Source: Halorubrum amylolyticum (GTDB taxonomy: Archaea > Halobacteriota > Halobacteria > Halobacteriales > Haloferacaceae). From it: a stretch of 64,000 nt of DNA. The notes under the pieces were generated by a model, which ran no database searches, had not been told where the DNA came from, and worked only from the letters and a program-made list of their open reading frames with translations. The DNA lies in contig NZ_SDJP01000001.1 of the NCBI RefSeq assembly GCF_004114995.1, forward strand, positions 1-64,000. Direction: 5' to 3'. Positions 17,144 through 25,297 of the stretch are shown here, in pieces. Within the stretch, counting starts at the first letter, position 1, and each line of letters begins with the position of its first letter. Made by a program: the position numbers and the translations under genes.

Positions 17144-18340
17144 TCACGTGTGTGAATCGCTTCGAGACACGTCGTCCGACTCGGCTGAGAGCGTTCGGAC
17201 GGTCTCGTGAACGCCGATGACGAGCGCCGGCACGACGATCATGAAAAGGTGCTCCTCGATCGGGATTCCGAACAGGTCGTGCCCGGTGCGCATCGCGATC
17301 TCGAAGACGCCGACCTCCAGCGTGTACCAGTCCCAGAAGTACGCGACCGGGTACAGGGCGGCGATCGTCCGGGCCGCCTGACGGAGCGCGCCGGCGTAGC
17401 GGAGCAGACCGAACGCGAGCGCGCCGAAGACGACCTCGGTGGCGAGGTACGTGTACGGCCCGAGAACCGTGATGTCCGGAAGCGAGGCCCCGGACAGCGG
17501 TCGGAACCAGACGGCCACGAGCAGGAGGGCCAAGAAGACGTAGGCGCCGCGGATCAGCAGCATCGTGGCGATCGTCGGACCGGCCCGCCTGGCGACCAGC
17601 GCTACCGAGCCGAACGCGAGCGCCGCGGCCGGCGCCGACGGGGGGAACAGCCCGCCGACCGTCCCCCAGAGAACGCCGACGAGTCCGGCCATCAACAGGG
17701 AGAACGCCAGCGTCCGGGCTCGTGGTCGGCCGAGCAGCACCGAGACGGTCCGCTTGTCGATCGACCGGTCGTACGCGTAGTCCTGCTCGTCGTCGATGAT
17801 CTTCACCCCGGCGAGCGTCACGAGGAAGACGAGCGCGAACCCGAGTACCGTCGCGGTCACCTCGGTCGTCTGGACGTAGAACCCGCCGAGCAGCGCGAGC
17901 GCGATACCGGTCGGGTACCCCAGCGTCGTGGTGATCGGGTTCGTGTCGAGCTGCGGCGCGTGGAGGTATCCGACGAACCAGGTCGGAAGCGTGACGAGCG
18001 CGGCGCCCGGACCGACGAGCACGCCCAGCGCGAGCGTACAGGCGGCGAAGCCGACGCCGGCGGCGAGGAGGCAGAGGCGACAGCCGCGGACCGTCATCGG
18101 GTGGTCGTCGTCCTCGCCGCGCCGGTGGAAGTCGACGTAGCCGTCCTTCACGTGCGCCGTGTACACCGCGAAGAAGATCGCGGTCATGTGGATCGCGCCC
18201 ACCGCGAGCGCGAACTCGCCGGCGACGGCGGCCCCGAACCACGAGGCCGCGAGCGGCGGCAACATGAACACCGGATGGACCTGCGAGAGCAGCGCCCGCA
18301 GATCGGCCCGCAGTCCGCGTTCGTGCCGAGCGATTGCCAT
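17144..18340 (-). CDS. UbiA prenyltransferase fused to a lycopene-cyclase (CarR-type) domain
   Basis: 398 residues. The first 285 form a UbiA membrane prenyltransferase: both Asp-rich sites are intact (KDGYVD at 65-70 and DDEQDYAYD at 183-191), so diphosphate binding through magnesium is expected. The last 100 residues have the pattern of the lycopene-cyclase domain: YTYLATEVVFGALAFGLLR at 296-314, DWYTLEVGVF, and GIPIEEHLF at 358-366, corresponding to the P-x-E-E-x-x-F motif. UbiA enzymes of haloarchaea include the lycopene elongase of bacterioruberin synthesis, so a carotenoid or other isoprenoid substrate is the best guess. The start at 18340 follows a TATA-like CTATTAGTA near 18356-18366, with a palindrome in between. 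Confidence 0.8.
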   Translation of the reverse strand: MAIARHERGLRADLRALLSQVHPVFMLPPLAASWFGAAVAGEFALAVGAIHMTAIFFAVYTAHVKDGYVDFHRRGEDDDHPMTVRGCRLCLLAAGVGFAACTLALGVLVGPGAALVTLPTWFVGYLHAPQLDTNPITTTLGYPTGIALALLGGFYVQTTEVTATVLGFALVFLVTLAGVKIIDDEQDYAYDRSIDKRTVSVLLGRPRARTLAFSLLMAGLVGVLWGTVGGLFPPSAPAAALAFGSVALVARRAGPTIATMLLIRGAYVFLALLLVAVWFRPLSGASLPDITVLGPYTYLATEVVFGALAFGLLRYAGALRQAARTIAALYPVAYFWDWYTLEVGVFEIAMRTGHDLFGIPIEEHLFMIVVPALVIGVHETVRTLSAESDDVSRSDSHT

Positions 18341-18354
18341 ATGTTACCAACATA
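18340..18354 (-). promoter_or_regulatory. Candidate operator at the start of the UbiA fusion gene
   Basis: TATGTT-GGT-AACATA (minus strand), 6-base arms and 3-base spacer, placed between the TATA-like box and the ATG and touching the start codon. A repressor bound here would block initiation. The nearby AACGTT is also palindromic. No regulator is named. Confidence 0.35.
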
Positions 18355-18503
18355 CTAATAGCGATTAACGTTGTTGGAGGGTTCACAGGTGTGGCCGCGC
18401 AGCTCGTCGAGGCGACTCCGGTCACGGTCCCGGACACGGTTCTGCGCACGCACCGACGCCGACGACTCACAAACCCCTAAGTCCCGGCGACCCAAGCCGC
18501 CGT

Positions 18504-20078
18504 ATGGTCGAGGCACCACAGACGGAGGAAGGGTGGTTCGCGCTGCACGACTTCCGATCCATCGACTGGGACGCGTGGCGCGACGCCCCCGAGCGAGAGC
18601 GGAAACGGGCGATCGAGGAGGGGAAGGCCTTCCTGAACGACCGGGAACGGGTCGCCGACGCCGAGGCGGGCGACTCCGGGCTGTTCTCCGTGCTCGGCCA
18701 CAAGGCCGACCTCCTGTTCGTCCACTTCCGCCCCTCGCTCGACGACCTGTCGTCGATCGAGCGCCGGTTCGAGAACACCGCGCTCGCGGAGTTCACGGAG
18801 CAAACCACCTCCTACGTCTCCGTCACCGAGGTCTCGGGCTACGTCTCCGACGAGTACTTCGAGGACCCCGAGTCGGTCGATACGGGTCTCAAACGCTACA
18901 TCGAAGGGAAACTAACGCCGGAGATCCCCGACGACGAGTACGTCTGCTTCTACCCGATGAGCAAGCGCCGCGGCGAGGAGTACAACTGGTACGACCTCTC
19001 CTTCGAGGACCGCGCCGACCTCATGGCCGACCACGGCGAGGTCGGCAAGGAGTACGCCGGCAGGATCAAGCAGGTGATCGCCTCCTCCGTCGGCTTCGAT
19101 AGCCACGAGTGGGGCGTCACCCTGTTCGGCTCGGACCCGACGGACATCAAGGACATCGTCTACGAGATGCGGTTCGACCCCGCCTCCTCGCGGTACGGCG
19201 AGTTCGGCGACTTCTACATCGGTCGCCGGTTCCCGCCCGCGGACCTCGGCGCCTACCTCGCTGGCGAGTCGGTGCCGACACCGGACGGCGACGGCCATGC
19301 TCACGGCGAAGGCGGGCACGGTCACGCTCACGGCGAAGCGGGACACCACGGTGAGGACGACCACGGTCACGGCCACGGCCACGGCCACGACCACGCCGCC
19401 TCCGGCGGCGGCTCCGCGCACGGCGACCACCCCCACGGCGAAGAGGCGAGCGGGGAGGGCGACCATCCCCACGGAGAGGAGGGTGGAGACGCTGACGCGG
19501 ACATCCGCGGCGAACTCGCCGACCTGGACATCTACGCCGGCAAGCCCCACGGCGAGGACGTGTACGCGACCGTGCTCTACAGCGAGGCCGACGTGGACGA
19601 GCTGTTCGACGAGGTCGAGGGGCTGCGCGGCAACTTCGACCACTACGGCACCCACGTCAAGACCGCGGTGTACGAGGGTCGCCACACGGACCGCGCCGCG
19701 GTCGTCTCCATCTGGGACACGGCCTCCGCAGCCGAGACCGCGGCCGGCTTCCTCTCGGAGCTGCCGGGGATCGTCGCCCGCGCCGGCGAGGAGTCCGGCT
19801 TCGGCACGATGGGGATGTTCTACACCGTCAAGCCGGAGCACCAAGGGGACTTCACCGACACGTTCGACGACGTGGGGGAGATCCTCGCGGAGATGGACGG
19901 CCACGTCGAGACCGACCTGATGGTGAACGTCAAAGACGAGAACGACATGTTCATCGCGAGCCAGTGGCGCGCGCAGGAGGACGCGATGGAGTTCTTCGGC
20001 TCCGACGAGTTCCGCGAGACGGTCGAGTGGGGCCGCGAGGTGCTGGCCGACCGCCCGCGCCACGTCTTCTTGGCGTGA
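18504..20078 (+). CDS. pitA: PitA/HemQ-type heme protein: chlorite-dismutase-like domain, His-rich linker, ABM-type domain
   Basis: 524 residues. Residues 1-255 are a chlorite dismutase/HemQ-type domain: FYPMSKRRGEEYNWY (149-163), DHGEVGKEYAG (176-186, His177 at the likely axial heme ligand position) and SHEWGVTLFGSDP. Residues 263-328 are a His/Gly/Glu linker with many HGH motifs. Residues 350-524 are a dimeric alpha/beta-barrel domain like antibiotic-biosynthesis monooxygenases. This architecture is that of haloarchaeal PitA. HemQ relatives make heme from coproheme, and archaea that use the siroheme route may use the domain differently, so the exact reaction is open. ATG at 18504 is the first sensible start. 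It faces the UbiA gene divergently. Confidence 0.9.
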   Translation: MVEAPQTEEGWFALHDFRSIDWDAWRDAPERERKRAIEEGKAFLNDRERVADAEAGDSGLFSVLGHKADLLFVHFRPSLDDLSSIERRFENTALAEFTEQTTSYVSVTEVSGYVSDEYFEDPESVDTGLKRYIEGKLTPEIPDDEYVCFYPMSKRRGEEYNWYDLSFEDRADLMADHGEVGKEYAGRIKQVIASSVGFDSHEWGVTLFGSDPTDIKDIVYEMRFDPASSRYGEFGDFYIGRRFPPADLGAYLAGESVPTPDGDGHAHGEGGHGHAHGEAGHHGEDDHGHGHGHGHDHAASGGGSAHGDHPHGEEASGEGDHPHGEEGGDADADIRGELADLDIYAGKPHGEDVYATVLYSEADVDELFDEVEGLRGNFDHYGTHVKTAVYEGRHTDRAAVVSIWDTASAAETAAGFLSELPGIVARAGEESGFGTMGMFYTVKPEHQGDFTDTFDDVGEILAEMDGHVETDLMVNVKDENDMFIASQWRAQEDAMEFFGSDEFRETVEWGREVLADRPRHVFLA

Positions 20079-20297
20079 GTCGCCGTTGAGCGGCCGCGGC
20101 GGTCGGATCGCAAGCGGGACGGAGCCCCGGTGGTGTTTCCCGTCTCCCGGCGTGCGTTGGCTCGTTCCCCAGCGTCAGCGTCCGCCCGCTGTCGCTCGCG
20201 AGCGCTGAGGTTCAGTCTCCCCTCCCGAATCGAACGCCGAAAGACACGCGCTGCGCGCACCTACCGATTTCCCTTCGATTCACGAGAACGGGAGCGA

Positions 20298-20327
20298 AGC
20301 CGATCTACGGTCGATTACAGATCGGCT
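20298..20327 (-). repeat. 9-bp perfect stem-loop after tRNA-Tyr, resembling its anticodon arm
   Basis: Arms AGCCGATCT and AGATCGGCT with a 12-base spacer, eleven bases beyond the 3' end of the tRNA (minus strand). The plus-strand stretch 20298-20321 matches the tRNA anticodon region at about 20369-20392 in roughly 18 of 24 positions. It may be a terminator or processing structure, or a partial tRNA duplication. The remaining bases 20079-20297 show no gene. Confidence 0.4.
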
Positions 20328-20337
20328 GGAACAGAAG

Positions 20338-20411
20338 TCCGCCCTCCCCGAATTGAACGGGGGACAAGTCGATCTACAGTCGACTGCTCTACCAGGCTGA
20401 GCTAAGGGCGG
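20338..20411 (-). tRNA. tRNA-Tyr (GTA)
   Basis: 74 bases, no CCA and no intron. It folds as a full cloverleaf: acceptor CCGCCCT/AGGGCGG, D stem GCTC/GAGC around AGCCTGGTA, anticodon stem GTCGA/TCGAC around loop CTGTAGA, five-base variable loop TTGTC, T stem CCCCG/CGGGG with loop TTCAATT, discriminator A. The C1-G72 pair is the archaeal tyrosine identity pair. CTTAAGTCG about 30 bases upstream (20436-20446) is the likely promoter. Confidence 0.95.
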
Positions 20412-20551
20412 TTACCGTATTCTACCCGCCGGATTCGACTTAAGGGTTCCCTTTCAGATCGGGTGTGATCCGCCGTACCGCGGACACCTCGGGAATCCGA
20501 ACCGCGCTCGCCGCGCGCGGTTTTTAAGTCGCTCGCGGCGGGAGCGGGGGT

Positions 20552-21430
20552 ATGGCCGACGGCGACGACAGACAGGCGACGTTCGGGTCGGACGGGAGCT
20601 TGGAGACCGACACGACGCCGGACGCGACCGGCGAGAACGACTTCGGCGAGCCGAAAGAGGCCAACGAGACCGACGGCGGGTACAGCCGGTACGTCGTCTC
20701 CAGCCTCCTCCAGAAGGCGGTGCGCCGCTCCGACGAGGAGGCCGCCGCGTGGGCCGCGTGGGAGCTGGCCCGCTCCGGCTACGCGTGGAACCTCTGGGAC
20801 CGCCTCAACCTCTACGTCGTCGAGGACCTCCGCGCGGGCAGCGACGCGGCCCTCACGATCGAGCGCTACGAGGCGCTCGCCACCGGGCGCTGGGAGCCCG
20901 CCGAGTGGAAGGGGCGGCTCTGCGCGATCCACGCCGCGCTGGCGGCCGCCCGGGCGCGCTCGACCCGCGAGGCCTCGAACGCCGACGCCTACTTCTCCGC
21001 CGTCGCCGAGGTGCGCGCGGAGGCCCGCGAGCACGGCGAGGAGCCCGCCCACGACTTCCCCGTGGGCGACCTCGAACCGGAGGGACCGTTCGACGCGGTC
21101 TTCGACGGGCACACCGGCGAGGGCGCGCGGCGCGACCGCGAGACGCACTTTTTCAAGACCCACGGCGCCCGGGTCGGTCCGGAGGGCGAAGACGAGCAGA
21201 GCGCCCGCTGGCAGCGGCTCGCGATGCTCCTCGACGACGAGACCGACTACTCCGCCGATGACCTCGACCGCGCCGTCGAGCCTGTTGACCCCGAGAATCC
21301 GTGGCGCGACGGCAGCGGCGAGGAGGACGAGAGCGTCTCGTCCGCCGAGGGCGACATCGATTCTGGGGACGACGCCGACGGTGACGCCGGGTCTGACCGC
21401 CGCGGCTCGCTGTCCGACTTCTCGGAGTAG
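20552..21430 (+). CDS. Haloarchaeal protein with an MgsA/RarA C-terminal-like region, 292 aa
   Basis: Acidic disordered ends flank a helical core from about residue 45 to 245. The segment SSLLQKAVRRSDEEAAAWAAWELARSGYAWNLWDRLNLYVVEDL resembles the helical C-terminal part of the MgsA/RarA family (the I-K-S-x-R-x-S-D-x-x-A-A-x-x-W pattern), and the later FDGHTGEGARRDRETHFF recalls its D-x-H-T-x-x-G end. There is no AAA+ ATPase domain, so it would be a stand-alone version; this is only a resemblance. GTTTTTAAGT at 20519-20528 is a promoter in leaderless position for the ATG at 20552. Confidence 0.65.
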   Translation: MADGDDRQATFGSDGSLETDTTPDATGENDFGEPKEANETDGGYSRYVVSSLLQKAVRRSDEEAAAWAAWELARSGYAWNLWDRLNLYVVEDLRAGSDAALTIERYEALATGRWEPAEWKGRLCAIHAALAAARARSTREASNADAYFSAVAEVRAEAREHGEEPAHDFPVGDLEPEGPFDAVFDGHTGEGARRDRETHFFKTHGARVGPEGEDEQSARWQRLAMLLDDETDYSADDLDRAVEPVDPENPWRDGSGEEDESVSSAEGDIDSGDDADGDAGSDRRGSLSDFSE

Positions 21431-21538
21431 CATCGCGGCGGCGGAACTCCCGGGTTCGCGTTACCGTCCCTCCGCCCGCCCGCCGCCTCGATGACCGCTT
21501 TCGCCAGTCCTTATGAATGTGCGCACGATACAACGGGT

Positions 21539-22123
21539 ATGGCAGACGTAGCAATCGTCGGCGGCGGACCGGCAGGGCTCAGCGCGGGACTGTTCGCGGG
21601 CAAGAACGGGCTCGACGCGGTCCTGTTCGACACGGACGGCACCTGGATGCACAAGGCGCACCTGTTCAACTACCCCGGGATCGGCTCGGTCGGCGGCAGC
21701 GAGTTCCTCGCGACCCTCCGCCAGCAGGCCGACGACTTCGGGGTCGACCGGAAGCAGGGCGAGGAGGTCACCGCGGTCGAGGAGGCCGGCGACGGCTTCG
21801 TCGTGACGACCGAGGCGGACGAGTACGAGGCCGACTACGTGGTGCTGGCGACGGGCGCGAACCGCGACCTCGCCGAGTCGCTCGGCTGCGAGTTCGACGG
21901 CGACCTCGTCGACGTCGGCGTCTCGATGGAGACGAGCGTCGCGGGCGCGTACGCGGCCGGCGCGATGGTCCGCGCCGAGGAGTGGCAGGCGGTCATCTCG
22001 GCGGGCGACGGCGCCGCCGCGGCCCTCAACATCCTCTCGAACGAGAAGGGCGAGCACTACCACGACTTCGACGTGCCCGACACCGCGACCTCGGTGTTCG
22101 GCGGCCTGATCGACGACGAGTAA
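21539..22123 (+). CDS. Short thioredoxin-reductase-like FAD/NAD(P) oxidoreductase
   Basis: 194 residues. The N-terminal dinucleotide site VAIVGGGPAGLSAG (5-18) and the later LATGANRDL and a final FAD-side GAYAAGAM segment show a thioredoxin-reductase fold. Compared with the usual 300 residues the NAD(P) domain is missing and there is no CxxC, so disulfide reduction is unlikely. It may be a flavoprotein that takes electrons from a partner. ATG at 21539 is supported by CTTATGAATG at about 21510-21519 (leaderless). Haloarchaea carry this short form as a stand-alone gene (recollection). Confidence 0.8.
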   Translation: MADVAIVGGGPAGLSAGLFAGKNGLDAVLFDTDGTWMHKAHLFNYPGIGSVGGSEFLATLRQQADDFGVDRKQGEEVTAVEEAGDGFVVTTEADEYEADYVVLATGANRDLAESLGCEFDGDLVDVGVSMETSVAGAYAAGAMVRAEEWQAVISAGDGAAAALNILSNEKGEHYHDFDVPDTATSVFGGLIDDE

Positions 22124-22207
22124 GCGCCCGACCGGACCGTTTTCTTTCGCTTTCGACCGGGAGCGTAACCGGACTCGTCGGATCGGGTTCACGCACGTCG
22201 ATCCGGG

Positions 22208-22552
22208 CTACGCGTTCGCGTACGGCTCCCAGCCCTCCCACCGCAACAGCGTTTCGGCGCGGTCCGCGTCCGCGAGCAGCACGTTCCGTCGGTCCGGAAG
22301 GGCGTCGTCCGCGAGCGCCTGAGGGATCGCGAGCGTGCCGCTCGGTACGTCGTCGTCGCCGGCGACCGGGATGTGACCGCCGCCGACCTTCATCACGAGG
22401 GGGGCGTCGAGCCGCTCGATCCCCTCGCCGTCCGCGTACAGCTGCTCGTTGACGCGCTCGTGGTCGACCCGCTGGATGACGGCGCGCTCGCCGTCGTGGG
22501 GTTCCACGTACAGTTCCCCCAGATAGTACCCGCTCGAGAATCGCTCGAACAT
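22208..22552 (-). CDS. DUF5802-like haloarchaeal protein, 114 aa
   Basis: Starts MFERFSSGYYLGELYVEPHD, which I remember as the signature of the DUF5802 family. The rest is alpha/beta with VIQRVDHERVNEQLYADGEG and a central PLVMKVGGGHIPV. Unknown function. The ATG at 22552 is preferred over one eight codons upstream since all remembered relatives begin MFE; ACTTATGTC at about 22580-22590 is its promoter. Convergent with the flavoprotein gene. Confidence 0.75.
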   Translation of the reverse strand: MFERFSSGYYLGELYVEPHDGERAVIQRVDHERVNEQLYADGEGIERLDAPLVMKVGGGHIPVAGDDDVPSGTLAIPQALADDALPDRRNVLLADADRAETLLRWEGWEPYANA

Positions 22553-22710
22553 GGTATGAGTGGTAATATCTGGCACGGACAGACATAAGTGTTTCTCGGG
22601 CGTGATCCACCGTGATAATTAGGCGGTGTACCCGTCGGCGTCGGTTCGGAACCGATCGCTCGGCCGCGGCGGGTCGCTCCCGCCTGTCGGCTCACTCTGT
22701 CCGCACCATC

Positions 22711-23637
22711 TCACTCGCCCTCGGATCGCCGCGCGACCTCGTGACGGCCGAACCCGTACCGGAGCCGGTTCGCGAGCCGCCGCGAGAAGCGCCCCTCGTT
22801 CCGGGAGTCGAACCGCTCCGCGAGCGCCTGATAGATGATCGGCACGGAGACCTCCTGTTCGAGCGCCTCCTGCACCGTCCACGTTCCCGTCGAGCCGCCG
22901 GCGACGTGGTCCGCCACGTCGCCGAGGTCGGACCCCTCCTCGCGGAACGCCTCCTCGCACAGCTCCAAGAGCCACGACCGGATCACGGCGCCGTTGTTCC
23001 ACGTCCGCGCCACCGACTCCATGTCGAGGTCGTAGCGGCCCTCGGTCAGCAGTTCGAACCCCTCGCCGTACGCCTGCATCAGCGCGTACTCGACGCCGTT
23101 GTGGACCATCTTCACGTAGTGGCCCGACCCCGACTCGCCCATGCGGTCGTGGCCGTCCGGGCCGGTCGCGACCGCGTCGAAGACGGGGGTGAGCGCCTCG
23201 TAGGCCCACTCGGGGCCGCCGACCATCAGCGAGAACCCCGCCTCGGCGCTGGCGGGGCCGCCCGACGTGCCGCAGTCGAGGTACGCGGCGTCCGTCTCCC
23301 CGGCGCGCCGGACCGACGCCTGGAACTGCGAGTTCCCGCCGTCGACGACCACGTCGTCGGCGCCGAGGTGCGGCTCCAAGTCGGCGAGCGTGGCGTCGAC
23401 CGCGTCACCCGCGGGGACCATGAGCCAGATGCGCTTGCCGTCACCGGCTTCCTCTCCCGACCCGTCGAGCCGGTCGCACAGGTCCGCGACCGAGTCCGCG
23501 GCCGTCGCGCCCGCCTCCGCCGCGGTCGCCGTCGCCTCCGCCGAGAGGTCGAACGCGACCACGTCGTGGCCCGCGTCGAGCGATCGATTCACCACGATCT
23601 GCCCCATCCGCCCGAGTCCGATGACGCCGAGTTCCAT
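22711..23637 (-). CDS. gnd: 6-phosphogluconate dehydrogenase, decarboxylating (short, NAD-type)
   Basis: Oxidises 6-phosphogluconate to ribulose 5-phosphate, giving NAD(P)H and pentose for nucleotides. 308 residues, the short GndA-type form. Motifs: dinucleotide fold GVIGLGRMGQ (4-13), VDGGNSQ, the substrate loop DCGTSGGPASAEAG, and the catalytic KMVHNGVEYALMQAYGEG. The C-terminus has YQALAERFDSRNEGRFSRRL, typical of the family. In haloarchaea the oxidative pentose phosphate route runs with NAD-linked enzymes (literature on Haloferax). It stands alone with its ATG at 23637. Confidence 0.93.
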   Translation of the reverse strand: MELGVIGLGRMGQIVVNRSLDAGHDVVAFDLSAEATATAAEAGATAADSVADLCDRLDGSGEEAGDGKRIWLMVPAGDAVDATLADLEPHLGADDVVVDGGNSQFQASVRRAGETDAAYLDCGTSGGPASAEAGFSLMVGGPEWAYEALTPVFDAVATGPDGHDRMGESGSGHYVKMVHNGVEYALMQAYGEGFELLTEGRYDLDMESVARTWNNGAVIRSWLLELCEEAFREEGSDLGDVADHVAGGSTGTWTVQEALEQEVSVPIIYQALAERFDSRNEGRFSRRLANRLRYGFGRHEVARRSEGE

Positions 23638-23814
23638 GCTCGAGGGGTGGCGACCGCCCGCCGTAGTGGTTCCGGTTCGGTGGTCGGCGCGTCACCGCCT
23701 CGACTCGCCGACCGGGGCCTCGACGACGGGACGGTTCGCACGGTCAGGCGACTGCACGGTCAGACGGCCCCGCGGCCCCCGAACCGTTTTGCCCGCGCCC
23801 CGCGTCCCCCGACC

Positions 23815-24291
23815 ATGGGACGCGTTCACGAGGACGAGCTCAACTGGACCGACACCGAGCGCGGCGAGACGCGGTTCCGCCGGAAGCAACTCGCCGAGGC
23901 GGCCGACGGCGAGGGGATCGGCTGCAGCCTCTACGAGCTCCCCGCCGGGGCGAAGTCGTGGCCGTACCACTATCACACCGCCAACGAGGAGGCGATCTAC
24001 GTCCTCGCGGGCGAGGCGACGCTCCGCCACGACGGCGAGACGGAAGCGATCGAGGCGGGCGACTACGTCGCGTTCGCGGCGGACAAGTCCGGCGCGCACC
24101 GGATCGTCAACGAGGGCGAGGAGCCGGTTCGGTACCTCGCCGTGTCGACGATGACCGAACCGGACGTGACGGTGTATCCGGACTCAGAGACGTTCGGCGT
24201 GTACGTCGGGTCGCCGCCGGGCGGCCGCGAGGAGCGCGCTCTGGAGGGGTACTACGAGATCGACGGCGACGTCGACTACTGGGAGATGTAG
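23815..24291 (+). CDS. Cupin-domain protein
   Basis: 158 residues. A single double-stranded beta-helix: first cupin motif with YHYHTANEEAIYVLAGEATL (two histidines and a glutamate as metal ligands) and the second with ADKSGAHRIVN (third histidine). Metal binding is therefore expected. The C-terminal third (VTVYPDSETFGVYVG and the terminal YYEIDGDVDYWEM) resembles the cupins next to sugar or small-molecule enzymes, role unknown. ATG at 23815 follows a GTTTTGCC box about 27 bases upstream. Divergent from gnd. Confidence 0.85.
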   Translation: MGRVHEDELNWTDTERGETRFRRKQLAEAADGEGIGCSLYELPAGAKSWPYHYHTANEEAIYVLAGEATLRHDGETEAIEAGDYVAFAADKSGAHRIVNEGEEPVRYLAVSTMTEPDVTVYPDSETFGVYVGSPPGGREERALEGYYEIDGDVDYWEM

Positions 24292-24340
24292 CCGGGCGGG
24301 CGGTGCCTCACGAGGCGGTGTCGTCGCTCGGCGCTCTGTC

Positions 24341-24392
24341 GCCGCCCCCTCTGCCTGCCGCCCCCTCTGCCTGCCGCCCCCCGCCTCTGTCT
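24341..24392 (+). repeat. 16-base C-rich tandem repeat between cupin and HTH genes
   Basis: Units GCCGCCCCCTCTGCCT at 24341-24356 and 24357-24372 are identical, followed by a degenerate 20-base copy. It lies in the 238-base gap after the cupin gene, which otherwise holds only the promoter GGCTTTAAACC near 24468 of the next gene. Confidence 0.6.
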
Positions 24393-24529
24393 GCCGCCCT
24401 CCGCTCTTCGTCGCCGCCTTCCGCGCTCCCCCACCTCCCGCTCGCCGAGGTGCGCGCGCAGCGCACCGGCTTTAAACCCGAAACGAATGAAGGGGCAACG
24501 AGAGGGCGTGGCGGTCCCTACCCCCGTGC

Positions 24530-25291
24530 ATGACCCGACTGACGCTGCGGCTCGACTTCCCGAGCGGCTCGTGGCTCGGCGACGTGTCGCGGGGCCACCC
24601 CGACGCGACGCTCCGCGCGACCGAGACGGTCGCCGCTCCGGAGGGGGAGGTGACCGCGCTCGCCCTCGCCGGCACCGACCGCGCGGCGACGGTGGCAGCG
24701 TTGCGCGAGCACGACCGCGTGGACCGGGTCGACGTCGTCGACCGGACCGGGCCGGCAACGCGGCTCCGAATCGTCGCCCCCGCGCCGCCGCCGCACGTCG
24801 CGGCCGCGCGAGAGGTCGGCCTCCCGATCGAGGAGGCGGTCGCGGTGACGGACGGCCGCGCGACCGTCGACGTCGTCGGCGATCGCTCTCGGCTCACCGC
24901 CTTCGGGCGGCGGCTCACGGGCGAGGGCGTCACCGTGGGGATCGCGGCGAGCGACGCCGGCGAGGGGGCCATCCTGACCGACGCCCAGCGCGACCTCGTC
25001 CTCGCCGCCGTCGCGGCCGGGTACTACGACACCCCGCGGGAGTGTACGCTCACGGAGCTCGCCGAGGCGCGCGACCTCGCGAAGTCGACGTGCAGCGAGA
25101 CGCTCCACCGCGCCGAGGGGCGGGTACTGCGCCGGTTCGTGAACGGCGCGTTCGACGTCGCTGACCGTCGAGAGGGCGGAGAGAGGGCGACTGCCGAAAA
25201 CGAGAGATCCGAAAACGCCCGCGACGGCGATATCGACCGGGAGCCCGAACACGACCGGTCGGAGCCGGTCGAGGTCGCCACCGATCCCTGA
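24530..25291 (+). CDS. Bat-type HTH-10 transcriptional regulator
   Basis: 253 residues. The N-terminal 150 residues form a sensor-like alpha/beta domain (bacterio-opsin-activator GAF/HTH-associated type), followed by the HTH_10 domain: LTDAQRDLVLAAVAAGYYDTPRECTLTELAEA and DLAKSTCSETLHRAEGRVL (about 150-205). A basic/acidic disordered tail ends the protein. Such regulators control small sets of neighbouring genes in haloarchaea; with no dedicated neighbour the targets are open. TTTAAACC about 55 bases upstream is the nearest promoter-like box. Convergent with gcvPB, six bases apart. Confidence 0.85.
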   Translation: MTRLTLRLDFPSGSWLGDVSRGHPDATLRATETVAAPEGEVTALALAGTDRAATVAALREHDRVDRVDVVDRTGPATRLRIVAPAPPPHVAAAREVGLPIEEAVAVTDGRATVDVVGDRSRLTAFGRRLTGEGVTVGIAASDAGEGAILTDAQRDLVLAAVAAGYYDTPRECTLTELAEARDLAKSTCSETLHRAEGRVLRRFVNGAFDVADRREGGERATAENERSENARDGDIDREPEHDRSEPVEVATDP

Positions 25292-25297
25292 GGACCG

